Source of the DNA: Labrenzia sp. VG12
Lineage (GTDB): Bacteria > Pseudomonadota > Alphaproteobacteria > Rhizobiales > Stappiaceae
Direction: 5' to 3'
NCBI RefSeq assembly: GCF_002237595.1
Contig: NZ_CP022529.1
Coordinates: 5,300,001 to 5,364,000, forward strand
DNA: 64,000 nt
A program made the translations under genes and the position numbers. Below the pieces are notes generated by a model. It was not told where the DNA came from. It ran no database searches and saw only the letters and a list, made by a program, of their open reading frames with translations. Shown here piece after piece: positions 43,017 to 51,785 of the stretch. Every line of letters starts with the position of its first letter. Positions within the stretch are counted from its first letter, which is position 1.

Positions 43017-44195
43017 ATGCGTGATCTGGATGTTCTTGTGCTTGGTGGCGGGGCCGCCGGTTTGATGTGTGCGATCGAAGCGGGAAAACGCGGTCGCAAG
43101 GTGCTGGTCGTCGACCATGCAAAGCGTCCCGCAGACAAGATCCGTATTTCCGGTGGCGGTCGTTGCAATTTCACCAACTTGCATTGCGCACCGGCCAATT
43201 TCCTCTCTGAAAATCCGCGGTTCTGTGTCTCGGCGCTCAAGCGATACACCCAGCAGGATTTCCTGGGCCTTGTTGAAAAACACCGGATTTCCTGGCACGA
43301 GAAGACGCTCGGCCAACTCTTTTGCGACAACAGCGCAAAGGACATCATCAGGATGCTCCTGGACGAGCTGGAAGCCTCCGGGGGAAGCCTGCAGCTGGAA
43401 ACGGAGATCAAGGCAGTCGACAAACCTGACGAGCGCTTTTCCGTCGCGACTTCCAAAGGGCCCTTGCGTGCAAAAACGCTGGTGGTGGCAACCGGCGGAC
43501 CGTCGATCCCCAAAATGGGGGCAACGGGTTTTGGATATGACCTGGCGAAACAATTCGGTCTGAAGGTGATCAGCCCGCGTGCGGCGCTGGTGCCTTTGAC
43601 CTTCTCAGATGCCAACAAGGATCTGTGCGGGCGTCTTTCCGGCGTGTCGGTGGACGCAATAGTGTCCTTCGGCAAAACGACCTTTCGCGAAGGCCTTCTC
43701 TTCACCCATCGCGGCCTGTCCGGTCCGTCGATCCTGCAGATTTCCTCCTATTGGCAGGAAGGCAAGCCGATCACGGTCAATCTGACGCCGGAGGCGGACG
43801 TGTTCGAGGTGTTGCGCCAGGCGCGGCAGGACACACCGAAACAGGATCTCAAAACGGCCCTTGGGCTGCTTCTGCCCAACAGGTTGGCGGATGAGCTCGC
43901 TGGAGCCTTTGCCCTGAAGGGCCGTCTGGCCGATCAGTCGGACAAGGTGCTGCGCCGGGCTGAGGAGCAGCTCAATCGCTGGCAGCTGGTGCCGGTCGGT
44001 ACGGAGGGCTATCGCACCGCAGAAGTCACGCTTGGCGGTGTCGACACGAAGGACCTGTCCTCCAAGACCATGGAAAGCACCAAGGTGCCGGGGCTCTATT
44101 TCATCGGCGAGGTGGTTGATGTTACCGGCCATCTCGGCGGGTTCAATTTCCAGTGGGCCTGGTCGTCCGGGCATGCGGCCGGACAGTTTGTCTGA
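43017..44195 (+). CDS. BaiN/HI0933-like NAD(P)/FAD-dependent oxidoreductase
   Basis: This 392-residue flavoprotein starts MRDLDVLVLGGGAAGLMCAI, with the dinucleotide motif GGGAAG, followed by KIRISGGGRCNFTN, the HI0933/BaiN signature. VVATGGPSIPKMGATGFGYD and the C-terminal GLYFIGEVVDVTGHLGGFNF are diagnostic. Characterised relatives reduce steroid enones in gut bacteria; in most bacteria the substrate is unknown. The frame is open upstream to 42444 but homology fixes the start at 43017. A second family member is encoded at 60410. Confidence 0.92.
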   Translation: MRDLDVLVLGGGAAGLMCAIEAGKRGRKVLVVDHAKRPADKIRISGGGRCNFTNLHCAPANFLSENPRFCVSALKRYTQQDFLGLVEKHRISWHEKTLGQLFCDNSAKDIIRMLLDELEASGGSLQLETEIKAVDKPDERFSVATSKGPLRAKTLVVATGGPSIPKMGATGFGYDLAKQFGLKVISPRAALVPLTFSDANKDLCGRLSGVSVDAIVSFGKTTFREGLLFTHRGLSGPSILQISSYWQEGKPITVNLTPEADVFEVLRQARQDTPKQDLKTALGLLLPNRLADELAGAFALKGRLADQSDKVLRRAEEQLNRWQLVPVGTEGYRTAEVTLGGVDTKDLSSKTMESTKVPGLYFIGEVVDVTGHLGGFNFQWAWSSGHAAGQFV

Positions 44196-44285
44196 TCGAA
44201 TTTCTTGTTCTGTGCGCTTGGTTTAGCAGTAGCAACATTTTTTGATGACCGTTCCTCATCCGTCGCTATACTGACCCAAATCGGA

Positions 44286-44327
44286 CCATCCTTCGAGACG
44301 GACCTTTCGGTCCTCCTCAAGGTGAGG
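44286..44327. repeat. Short copy of the CATCCTTCGAGACG...GGTGAGG palindromic repeat
   Basis: The stretch CCATCCTTCGAGACGGACC and TCGGTCCTCCTCAAGG matches part of the repeat at 57196-57525, into which a 215-bp element has inserted there. It lies in the leader of the LacI-type gene. Confidence 0.5.
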
Positions 44328-44386
44328 TGATTGGGACGGGCGGGCTGAAGGACCGCCTGTCGGCCACTGCCAGGACGAGGAACGGA

Positions 44387-45451
44387 ATGAAGCGCGTAAC
44401 CATTCACGACGTGGCAGCAACGGCCGGGGTCAGCCTGGCAACGGTGGACCGGGTGTTGAATGGCCGCCCGGGCGTGCGCAAGATCACGATCGAGAAGGTC
44501 AACCAGGCGGTCGAGGCCCTGAACTACAAGCCCGACGTCTTTGCCGCGGGGCTCGCCAAGAAGCGGCTCTATCGCCTTCATTTTCTGCTTCCCAACGGAC
44601 CGAATGCCTTCATGGAGGATCTGACCCGTGAAGCGCTGTCCCACGCGAAAACCCTGAGCGGCGACCGCATGCATGTGCATGTGGAACCGATTGATGCCTT
44701 CGATGGTCACCGGGTGGCCGGGACCCTGGCAGTTCTCGATCGCTCCCAATGTGATGGTGTGGCGGTGGTTGCGCCGGCCTTCCCGGAAGTCCAGGCGGCG
44801 ATCGACCGTTTGCAGGACCGGGGCGTTCCCGTGGTGACACTGGTTTCCGACCATCCGTCTTCGTCGCGCCAGCATTTTGTCGGCATCGACAATCTTGCGG
44901 CCGGACGCACCGCAGGGCGGCTTCTTGGCCGGTTCTTGCCGAAGTCTCCCGGCAAGATCGGCCTGATCGCCGGGTCACTCGGCCTGCGCGACCATGCGGA
45001 CCGTTATACCGGTCTCCGGCAGGTCCTGGAGGCTGATTTCCCGCATCTGACCCTATTGAAGGTGCGCGAAGGGCGGGACGACAACAGCCGCAACGAAGAC
45101 CTGGTGAAAAAGCTTCTCGAAGAACATCCCGACCTGGCTGGGCTATACAATATCGGCGCTGGCAATCGCGGCACGATTGCTGCGCTGAGCGCGTCGGGTC
45201 GTGCCGGGGAGATCGTTTTCGTCGGCCATGAGCTGACGCCTTATACCCATGAAGCCCTCCGGTTGGGTGTACTGGATGCGGTGATCGCCCAGGACCCGGG
45301 CCATGAGATCCGCAGCGCTGTCCGGGTTCTGAAAGCCCTGTGCGACAATGCCCCGATCATCGAAGGCCAGGAACGTATCGGCATTGATGTGTTCCTGAAA
45401 GACAATCTGCCGGACCTGGCTGAGATGAGCGATAGCCAGACCACCCGTTAA
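44387..45451 (+). CDS. LacI-family transcriptional regulator
   Basis: The 354-residue repressor has the LacI helix-turn-helix TIHDVAATAGVSLATVDRVL (residues 5-24) with the hinge helix following, then a type I sugar-binding domain (about 65-340). VDRVLNGRPGVR is typical of the branch whose core resembles periplasmic sugar-binding proteins. GAGG six bases ahead supports ATG 44387. The GH43 enzyme gene starts 51 bases downstream, so a xylo- or arabino-oligosaccharide-related sugar is a reasonable effector. I see no obvious 14-bp LacI palindrome in that gap. Confidence 0.92.
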   Translation: MKRVTIHDVAATAGVSLATVDRVLNGRPGVRKITIEKVNQAVEALNYKPDVFAAGLAKKRLYRLHFLLPNGPNAFMEDLTREALSHAKTLSGDRMHVHVEPIDAFDGHRVAGTLAVLDRSQCDGVAVVAPAFPEVQAAIDRLQDRGVPVVTLVSDHPSSSRQHFVGIDNLAAGRTAGRLLGRFLPKSPGKIGLIAGSLGLRDHADRYTGLRQVLEADFPHLTLLKVREGRDDNSRNEDLVKKLLEEHPDLAGLYNIGAGNRGTIAALSASGRAGEIVFVGHELTPYTHEALRLGVLDAVIAQDPGHEIRSAVRVLKALCDNAPIIEGQERIGIDVFLKDNLPDLAEMSDSQTTR

Positions 45452-45502
45452 GTGAACTGATTTCGGACAAATCCTTTTGGAGAAGATTTTTGGAGATCAT
45501 AA

Positions 45503-47110
45503 ATGAGTAACGCACCTCAGAAAATTCGAAACCCCATTTTGCCGGGGTTCAACCCGGATCCATCCATTTGCCGGGTCGGCGACGACTATTACATCGCGAC
45601 CTCCACGTTCGAGTGGTATCCGGGAGTGCAGATCCACCATTCGAAGGACCTGAAGAACTGGCGCCTGGTGACGCGTCCGTTGAACCGTCCGGAACAGCTC
45701 GACATGCGCGGAAATCCGGATTCCTGCGGTATCTGGGCACCTTGCCTGACCTATGCCGACGGCTTGTTCTGGCTCGTCTACACCGATGTCAAACGCTATG
45801 ACGGGTCTTTCAAGGACACGCACAACTACATCGTCACGGCGCCGGAGATTGATGGTCCCTGGTCCGACCCGGTCTACACCAATTCGTCCGGGTTCGACCC
45901 GTCTCTCTATCATGACGATGATGGCCGCAAATGGCACCTGAACATGATCTGGGATCACCGGGTCGGCTACAATTCCTTTGCCGGCATCGCGCTGCAGGAG
46001 TTTGATCCGGTCGCCAACAAGCTCACCGGTCCGATCCGCAACATCTTTGAAGGAACGCCGCTTGGCCTGACGGAGGGGCCGCATCTTTATAAGCGCGATG
46101 GCTGGTATTATCTGCTGACCGCGGAAGGCGGCACGGCCTATACGCATGCAGTGACGCTCGCCCGCTCCCGGCGGATCGAGGGCCCCTATGAAGTGCATCC
46201 AGAGGAACATGTTGTCACGGCACGGTTCGATCCCGACAATCCCGTTCAGCGGGCCGGGCATGGCGACATTGTCGAGACCCAGTCGGGAGAGACCTATCTG
46301 GTACATCTGATGGGGCGGCCCCGGCTCGGTCAGAACAGGTGTCAGATGGGCCGGGAAACCGCCATTCAGAAATGCGTATGGGGCGAGGACGGCTGGCTGC
46401 GCCTGGCAGCGGGCGGGCTTGCCCCCGAAGAAGAGGTTACAGGACCCGATCTGCCGTCACATCCTTTCGCCGAAGAACCGGTCCGGCACGACTTTGACGG
46501 GCCCGAGCTGCCACTGGTCTTTCAGTGGCTGCGCACGCCCTATCCCGAGCGCCTGTTCTCCTTGAGGGAACGTCCAGGCCATCTTCGGCTCTACGGCCGG
46601 GAGTCCATCGGCAGCTTTTTTGAACAGTCACTCGTTGCCCGCCGACAGACCGCCTACAACTATGAAGTGGAAACCCTGGTCGACTTTCTGCCGGAGAACG
46701 CCCAGCAGACGGCCGGGCTGATTGCCTATTATGGCCGGTATCAGTTCTACTATCTCGCGATTGCCTGGCGAGAAGGCATGGGCCGGGTCCTGACGATCCA
46801 CGCCTGTCCGGGTGACTATCCGGGGGCTTTCCTGACGGCCCCGCTGGATGCGCCCGTTTCTCTCGCCGAGATCGGACCCGTGGCAATGAAGGTCACCGTT
46901 GAGGACATGGCGCTGCGGTTCTGGTACCGGATGGACGGAGAAGACTGGCAGCGCATCGGCCCCGCCTTCGATGCCACGTTGCTGGCGGACGAGTCGGGGC
47001 GTGGCGCCCATGCCAATTTCACCGGCGCCTTTGTCGGCATGCATGCGATGGACGTTTCCGGTCAGGCGCTGCCCGCCGACTTCGACTATTTCAGCTACCG
47101 GAACCTGTAA
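45503..47110 (+). CDS. Glycoside hydrolase family 43 beta-xylosidase/arabinofuranosidase-like enzyme
   Basis: The 535-residue cytoplasmic enzyme has the GH43_11 plan: a five-bladed propeller (about 1-320) and a C-terminal beta-sandwich (about 340-530). NPDPSICRVGDDYYIATSTF holds the catalytic base Asp19, DPSLYHDDDGRKW the pKa-tuning Asp, and TEGPHLYKRDGWYYLLTAEG the acid Glu. No signal peptide is seen, so imported oligosaccharides would be its substrate. It closely resembles XynB-type beta-xylosidases by these motifs. It is alone with the LacI gene and lacks an adjacent transporter. Confidence 0.93.
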   Translation: MSNAPQKIRNPILPGFNPDPSICRVGDDYYIATSTFEWYPGVQIHHSKDLKNWRLVTRPLNRPEQLDMRGNPDSCGIWAPCLTYADGLFWLVYTDVKRYDGSFKDTHNYIVTAPEIDGPWSDPVYTNSSGFDPSLYHDDDGRKWHLNMIWDHRVGYNSFAGIALQEFDPVANKLTGPIRNIFEGTPLGLTEGPHLYKRDGWYYLLTAEGGTAYTHAVTLARSRRIEGPYEVHPEEHVVTARFDPDNPVQRAGHGDIVETQSGETYLVHLMGRPRLGQNRCQMGRETAIQKCVWGEDGWLRLAAGGLAPEEEVTGPDLPSHPFAEEPVRHDFDGPELPLVFQWLRTPYPERLFSLRERPGHLRLYGRESIGSFFEQSLVARRQTAYNYEVETLVDFLPENAQQTAGLIAYYGRYQFYYLAIAWREGMGRVLTIHACPGDYPGAFLTAPLDAPVSLAEIGPVAMKVTVEDMALRFWYRMDGEDWQRIGPAFDATLLADESGRGAHANFTGAFVGMHAMDVSGQALPADFDYFSYRNL

Positions 47111-47116
47111 CAATCG

Positions 47117-47148
47117 GCCTGTGCCGCAAGGTATTCAGGCGGTTTTTT
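47117..47148 (+). terminator. Likely terminator after the GH43 gene
   Basis: GCCTG and CAGGC, with overlapping CCGC and GCGG pairs, precede TTTTTT. The stem is short, so confidence is moderate. Confidence 0.4.
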
Positions 47149-47180
47149 GTAAAAGTCGCCTGTAACACTCAAATTTTGAA

Positions 47181-47209
47181 TTGACGTTTGGCATTGTGGC
47201 ACGCATATC
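47181..47209 (+). promoter_or_regulatory. Candidate promoter of rirA
   Basis: TTGACG (47181-47186) and CATATC (47204-47209) are 17 bases apart. Transcription would start about seven bases further on, at or next to the rirA ATG (47216), which fits the absence of a ribosome binding site. Confidence 0.45.
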
Positions 47210-47215
47210 TAGTCC

Positions 47216-47680
47216 ATGCGTTTGACCCAACAGACAAACTATGCCGTGCGCGCGCTGATGTATTGCGCCGTCAACCCGGACAAGCCAAGTAAAGTCGCTG
47301 ATATCGCGGCCAGCTTCGACATGTCCGAAACCCACCTGTTCAAGATCATGAAGGTCCTGGTCGATGCCAATCTGATCAAGACCATTCGTGGCCGCAACGG
47401 CGGTGTGATGCTGGCCCGCCCGGCGGAACAGATCACGGTTGGCGAAGTGGTTCGCGCTGCGGAGGAAAGCTTCCTTCTGGCCGAATGTTTCGACAGTGGC
47501 CGCAAGGATTGCCCGCTGATCATGTCCTGTGGCTTCAACGGCCTTCTCCATGAGGCGCTTGAGGCTTTCATGGAGGTGCTCGACACCAAGTCGATTGCGG
47601 ATCTGTCCGAAGACCGGTTCGGCATGCGGGATCTGCTCAAGATCGATGTCGCCGAGGCGCCGATCGCCGCCAACGCGTAA
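47216..47680 (+). CDS. rirA: Rrf2-family iron-sulfur regulator RirA
   Basis: RirA represses iron-uptake genes when its [4Fe-4S] cluster is present and is a mark of rhizobia and relatives. The 154-residue protein starts MRLTQQTNYAVRALMYCA, almost as in rhizobial RirA. A winged helix (about 10-60) leads into the DNA-binding IRGRNGGV. The cluster ligands Cys91, Cys99 and Cys105 (spacing C-x7-C-x5-C, in AECF...KDCPL...SCGF) are exactly at the positions known for RirA, which separates it from NsrR and IscR. The promoter places the start of transcription at the start codon, so translation may be leaderless. hemP follows downstream. Confidence 0.93.
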   Translation: MRLTQQTNYAVRALMYCAVNPDKPSKVADIAASFDMSETHLFKIMKVLVDANLIKTIRGRNGGVMLARPAEQITVGEVVRAAEESFLLAECFDSGRKDCPLIMSCGFNGLLHEALEAFMEVLDTKSIADLSEDRFGMRDLLKIDVAEAPIAANA

Positions 47681-47705
47681 GCGTCACAAGATCCGGGAAT
47701 GCGAG

Positions 47706-47736
47706 AGGCGCCACCGACAGGTCGGCGCCTTTTTTG
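47706..47736 (+). terminator. Rho-independent terminator of rirA
   Basis: AGGCGCC-ac-CGAC pairs with GTCG-GCGCCT around two loop bases and runs into TTTTTTG. It lies 25 bases past the rirA stop. Confidence 0.8.
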
Positions 47737-47986
47737 TGTGCTCTTCGCAAATTCTGTGACGAAACTGAAGGGGGGCTACCTCGGTTGCCGTTGCCGGATC
47801 GAGGCCGGCGATCCTTGCCGAAGCAGCGTCGACAAGCGAGCCCCGTCCTTTGGCTGGGCATGGCTTCGCAGAAGGCAAAGTTGGGAAAACCAGGTTAGAT
47901 CGTCGCCGGCATCTGTTGCCGGAAAAGGCCGGGCTGGCTGGCCGCTGAGGGAGAGGAGAGGGCGGTTGGCTGGCCTGGCATTTTAC

Positions 47987-48006
47987 ACCTCCGGCTTGCC
48001 GGAGGT
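47987..48006. other. Perfect 9-bp hairpin in the rirA-hemP gap
   Basis: ACCTCCGGC-TT-GCCGGAGGT at 47987-48006 is followed on the plus strand by CCTGTCTTTTCC. It could be a terminator or a repeat unit. The rest of 47740-48080 shows no gene. Confidence 0.5.
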
Positions 48007-48104
48007 CCTGTCTTTTCCAAAACCAGAGGACGCGATTTCCGGTTCCGTTTCGATCAGGCATTGCCTTGATAGGAAAACTTGAGTATGAGTGTCAAGTATA
48101 AAGT

Positions 48105-48119
48105 TGAGTTAGAAACTCA
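48105..48119. promoter_or_regulatory. RirA-type iron-responsive operator (TGA-N9-TCA) upstream of hemP
   Basis: TGAGTTAGAAACTCA is a perfect 6-3-6 palindrome and matches the IRO box consensus TGA-N9-TCA recognised by RirA in rhizobia. It is 94 bases from the hemP ATG and overlaps an AT-rich stretch (TATAAAG at 48097-48103) that may hold the promoter. Regulation by the adjacent rirA product is inferred from these facts. Confidence 0.65.
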
Positions 48120-48213
48120 TCTTTAAATTCCATCGATCACGCTCCGCCGCGAGCGCCCGGATTTCCCCGGGACAAGGCGGGGCTAGATAAAGGCCAAGGA
48201 CCGATTGCGCGCC

Positions 48214-48429
48214 ATGACTTTGACAGCGAACAGCCAGAAACAACGCCTTTCCCTCGGGTCTGCCAGCCGTGCGCGGCAGGCATTTGCAGGCAAACAGGTG
48301 CGTGAGCTGAAATCGGACTACGACACGCAGGAGCTTTTCAGCGGTCAGCGCCAGATTCAGATCCACCACAATGACGAGACCTATCGCCTGTCCATCACCA
48401 AACAGGGCAAGCTGATTCTGACCAAGTGA
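48214..48429 (+). CDS. hemP: Hemin uptake protein HemP
   Basis: HemP is a small protein co-encoded with haem-uptake systems, and in some alphaproteobacteria it acts as a transcriptional activator of haem-receptor genes. The product is 71 residues. Its C-terminal half, ELFSGQRQIQIHHNDETYRL and then SITKQGKLILTK, is the HemP family signature. ATG 48214 is used; a TTG at 48205 has AAGGA at better spacing and may be the true start. The N-terminal 30 residues are variable. No haem receptor adjoins it. A RirA-type box upstream fits iron-repressed expression. Confidence 0.88.
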   Translation: MTLTANSQKQRLSLGSASRARQAFAGKQVRELKSDYDTQELFSGQRQIQIHHNDETYRLSITKQGKLILTK

Positions 48430-48506
48430 GAATTCAGATTTGTGCAATTGCCATCCCGGTCGAAGCCAAGCGGCGAGCCGGGATGGCAAATTGAGAGCGC
48501 ACGGGC

Positions 48507-49790
48507 TTACGCCGAGAAGATGGCGACCGGTTTGCCGACACCGCGCAGGGCATGCTCGCCCATGGCGTTCAGGTTGGTCTTGAGATCTCCGCTGAGTGCG
48601 TCGCGCACCGGCTCCGTCAACAGCAGCTCCTGCCCAAGCGGCTTGCACAGCGATTCCACGCGGCTGGTTTCGTTGACCGCCCTGCCGATCACGGTGAAAT
48701 CGAGACGTTCTTCGCCGCCGACATTGCCGAAAAACACCTCGCCCCGGTGCAGTCCGATGCCGATCTTCAACGGGTGCCACAGCGCCGGATCGGGCAGATC
48801 CTCCGGCGGAGACTGGTTGAGCTCATCGATTGTGACCAGCGCCCTCCTGGCAGCTTTTACGGCGGCATTGGCAGCAGCACCTTCCCCAAGCGCCTTCTGG
48901 TCGAACACTGCCAGAATGCCGTCCCCCATGAATTTCAGAATGTCGCCGCCATGGCCAAGCACAGCCTCCGAGATCCGGTCGAAATAGGCATTTAGAACGG
49001 CGGTGACTTCCGGGCCGCTGAGCCGGTCGGCAAGCTGGGTGAAGCCGCGCATGTCCGACATGAAGACGACCGCGTCGATCGCCTCGCCATCCCCTCGTTT
49101 GATCTCGCCGTCCAGGACACGCTGGCCAGCGATCGGGCCGAGATAGGTGTCGGCGACATTGCGCGCGATGCGCTGCAGGATGTGGCGCTCGACATGCAGT
49201 GCCAGAAGATCGATCAGGTCGCGGATCCGGTCCTTTTGCCGGCCCGGAAACCCGCCTGGCCGCGTCGTCGCGAATGTCATGGCGTTGTGGGTCTCGCCCG
49301 AAGCGCTGAGCGGCAGCGCAACATAGGCGGTGTAGCCCTGCTCGGCGAGTTCCTTCATCAGGGGGGCGGACTGACGACCTTCTTCCGTTTCCAGGTCCAG
49401 AATGATCATCTGGCCGTTGGTGATGACATTGTAGAGCGGATTGCGCGTGAAGGCGTCAGCACTGACGGCACCTGCATCGGCCGCGATTTCATCGCAGATC
49501 TGGTCCCTGGCAGTCCAGAACCAGGAGAAGCCGATGACGCGCGGATGCAATGTGCCGATGTGAAGCGTGCAGCGGTCGACGCTGAGATCGGTCGCCTGGC
49601 AGCGCCACATGAACTCCTCGAACATCAGCATGACGTTGTCGATGCGTGTCGCGTCGTGCAAAAGCCAGTCGTGGATGTCCTCAAGCGTCTGTTCGGTAGG
49701 CGCGCAACCGGGCCCGCGGCTGGAGCGGTTGATCAGGTGCACATGCTCGGGATAACTGCGGGGCGAAGGATCAAGCGCGGTCTTGGTCAT
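48507..49790 (-). CDS. Class III adenylate/guanylate cyclase with N-terminal sensing region
   Basis: The 427-residue soluble protein has a C-terminal class III catalytic domain (about 230-425). The two metal-binding Asp residues lie in VFMSDMRGFTQLADRLSG and LKFMGDGILAVF; IGIGLHRGEVFFGNVGGEERLDFTVIGRAVNETSR is typical of the same domain. The N-terminal 200 residues (HDWLLHDATRIDNVMLMFEE and GFSWFWTARD) form a conserved region found in alphaproteobacterial cyclases, plausibly a GAF-like sensor. It is monocistronic. The nucleotide made (cAMP or cGMP) cannot be told by eye. Confidence 0.92.
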   Translation of the reverse strand: MTKTALDPSPRSYPEHVHLINRSSRGPGCAPTEQTLEDIHDWLLHDATRIDNVMLMFEEFMWRCQATDLSVDRCTLHIGTLHPRVIGFSWFWTARDQICDEIAADAGAVSADAFTRNPLYNVITNGQMIILDLETEEGRQSAPLMKELAEQGYTAYVALPLSASGETHNAMTFATTRPGGFPGRQKDRIRDLIDLLALHVERHILQRIARNVADTYLGPIAGQRVLDGEIKRGDGEAIDAVVFMSDMRGFTQLADRLSGPEVTAVLNAYFDRISEAVLGHGGDILKFMGDGILAVFDQKALGEGAAANAAVKAARRALVTIDELNQSPPEDLPDPALWHPLKIGIGLHRGEVFFGNVGGEERLDFTVIGRAVNETSRVESLCKPLGQELLLTEPVRDALSGDLKTNLNAMGEHALRGVGKPVAIFSA

Positions 49791-50004
49791 GCGGACTCCG
49801 GATGTCTGTCACGCGCTATTATCTCGGGCGTGCCGCCCCAAAGTTCAATCTGAAAATAGAAAGGAAGGCAAGAAAGGCGGCGAGGACTTTCCGTGAAGCA
49901 GGTGGCCGATCCTGCGAAACGCGGGCAAACACGCTCCTCAGGATGACGCCTGTTTAAGCGGCGCTGTTGGAAAACCTCGCCACACAATCAGCGCCATCCT
50001 GAGT

Positions 50005-50219
50005 GTCTGGCCCGAAAGTGATCTAGGAGGCAGCTTTCATCGTTCCTGGCACGAACTCACCCCCTCTCGGTTGTCTTCCCCGCGAAAGCGGGGACCCAGT
50101 AACCTCATGAATCGGCGCTATAAATTAAATCTAACCTCACGGAGTCCTGGTTTCCCGCTTTCGCGGGAATGACAAATGTGACTGAAGCATTCGCCCCGGC
50201 CATCACTTTCGGGCCAGTC
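50005..50219. mobile_element. MITE-like 215-bp element, copy 1 (left of the bet/cho locus)
   Basis: The element starts with GTCTGGCCCGAAAGTGAT and ends with ATCACTTTCGGGCCAG, the inverse of its start, giving 16-18-bp terminal inverted repeats. It encodes nothing. It matches copy 2 at 57298 over its whole length in the same orientation, with about five differences. The flanks CATCCTGAG and GAGGAGCCGC join into CATCCTGAGGAGCCGC, a sequence found intact at 57200, so it interrupted an older repeat and duplicated TGAG (now TGAG/CGAG). Inside lie CCCCGCGAAAGCGGGG and the related CCCGCTTTCGCGGG. The rest of 49791-50273 has no gene. Confidence 0.8.
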
Positions 50220-50273
50220 TCCGAGGAGCCGCACTGCGGCGTTTCGAAGGATCTGCCACACACGCTCCAAACC

Positions 50274-51737
50274 CTAGAACGCCGCTTCGACGCCGCCCAT
50301 TTCCACGTAAACGCTCTTTGTCTGGCTGTAATACTCAATCGCCGCATGACCGTTTTCGCGGCCGATGCCCGATTTCTTGTATCCGCCGAACGGCATTTCA
50401 ATCGGCGTCAGATTGTAGGTGTTGATCCAGCAGGTGCCGGCCTGGAGCTGATCGATCACCCGGTGCGCCCGCTGGATGTCCTTGGTGAAGACACCGGCAG
50501 CAAGGCCGAATTCCGTGTCATTGGCACGGGCAATGACGTCGTTTTCGTCGTCAAAATCAAGCACGCTCAGGACGGGCCCGAAGATTTCCTCGCGGGCGAT
50601 GGTCATGTCGTCGGTGACATCGGCAAAGACGGTCGGCTGAACGAAATAGCCGTCCGGGAAACTGTCGACTGTCGCAGCGCCGCCGCCGCAGACAAGCCGG
50701 GCACCCTCGCGCTGGCCGACCTGCATGTAATGCATCACCTTGTCGAACTGCTGGCGCGACACCAGCGGGCCGATGGAGGTGGTTTCATCCAGCGGGTCGC
50801 CCAGGATGGCATTGCCGGTGCGTTCGGCCAGACGCGCCAGGAAGGCTTCCTTGATCGCCGTATGCACGAAGACACGGGTGCCGTTGGAGCAGATCTGCCC
50901 GGTGGAATAGAAGTTGGCATTGATGGCCGCGGAGACCGCGTTTTCAATGTCGGCATCGTCAAAGACGATCAGCGGCGACTTGCCGCCAAGTTCCAGCGTG
51001 GTCTTTTTCAGGTGCTCGCCGGCAAGGGCGGCAACCTTGGCGCCGGTTGGCACGGAGCCGGTCAGCGAGATCTTGCTGATTGCCGGATGTGCGACCATCC
51101 TGGCGCCGACATCGCCAAAACCCTGGATCACGTTGAAGACCCCGTCCGGCAGGCCGGCTTCGGTCAGGGCCTCAGCCAGTTTCAGGGCGCTCAGCGGGGT
51201 GACTTCCGATGGTTTGAAGATCATGGCGTTGCCGCAGACCAGGGCCGGTGCTGCCTTCCAGCAGGCGATCTGGATCGGATAGTTCCAGGCGCCAATGCCG
51301 AAGCAGATACCGAGCGGTTCGCGTTTGGTGTAGGCGAAGGAGCCACCGAGATCGATATGTTCGCCGGTCAGCGTCGCCGCCAGGCCGCCGAAATACTCAA
51401 GGCAGTCCGCACCCGAGGCTGCATCGGCAATCAGGGTTTCCTGCAAGGGTTTGCCGGTGTCGAGGGTTTCAAGGACCGACAGTTCGTGGTTCTTTTCGCG
51501 CAGGATCTCGGCAGCCCGGCGCAGCACCCGTCCGCGTTCGGCGGGTGCTGTGGCTGCCCAGATTTTCTGGCCGGCTGTTGCGGCCTCGATGGCCGCGTCG
51601 ATCACGGCATCGTCGGCCGACTTGAGACTGGCGATCACTTCACCGGTTGCCGGATAAAGGGAATCGAACGGAGTGCCCGACAGGCTCTCCAGATAGGAGC
51701 CGCCAACATAGTGGGACGCTTGAGGTTGGGCGCGCAT
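50274..51737 (-). CDS. betB: Betaine aldehyde dehydrogenase
   Basis: BetB oxidises betaine aldehyde to glycine betaine with NAD(P)+. The 487-residue protein has the aldehyde-dehydrogenase motifs LELGGKSPLIVFDDADIE (general-base Glu) and GQICSNGTRVFVH (nucleophile Cys), with PWNYPIQIACWKAAPAL-like NAD-site residues (WNYPIQ) and EEIFGPV near the end. AAGGA seven bases ahead supports ATG 51737. It is the last gene of betI-betA-betB, 48 bases after betA, and copy 1 of the 215-bp element lies just beyond it. Confidence 0.97.
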   Translation of the reverse strand: MRAQPQASHYVGGSYLESLSGTPFDSLYPATGEVIASLKSADDAVIDAAIEAATAGQKIWAATAPAERGRVLRRAAEILREKNHELSVLETLDTGKPLQETLIADAASGADCLEYFGGLAATLTGEHIDLGGSFAYTKREPLGICFGIGAWNYPIQIACWKAAPALVCGNAMIFKPSEVTPLSALKLAEALTEAGLPDGVFNVIQGFGDVGARMVAHPAISKISLTGSVPTGAKVAALAGEHLKKTTLELGGKSPLIVFDDADIENAVSAAINANFYSTGQICSNGTRVFVHTAIKEAFLARLAERTGNAILGDPLDETTSIGPLVSRQQFDKVMHYMQVGQREGARLVCGGGAATVDSFPDGYFVQPTVFADVTDDMTIAREEIFGPVLSVLDFDDENDVIARANDTEFGLAAGVFTKDIQRAHRVIDQLQAGTCWINTYNLTPIEMPFGGYKKSGIGRENGHAAIEYYSQTKSVYVEMGGVEAAF

Positions 51738-51785
51738 GGGTCTGGTCCTTGATTGTCTCTTGTGCCGGCCTGAGACCGGTGAAAT

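Noticed and set aside
47216..47680. NsrR or IscR identity for the Rrf2-type regulator
   Set aside because: The C-x7-C-x5-C spacing and the MRLTQQTNYAVR start match RirA more closely.
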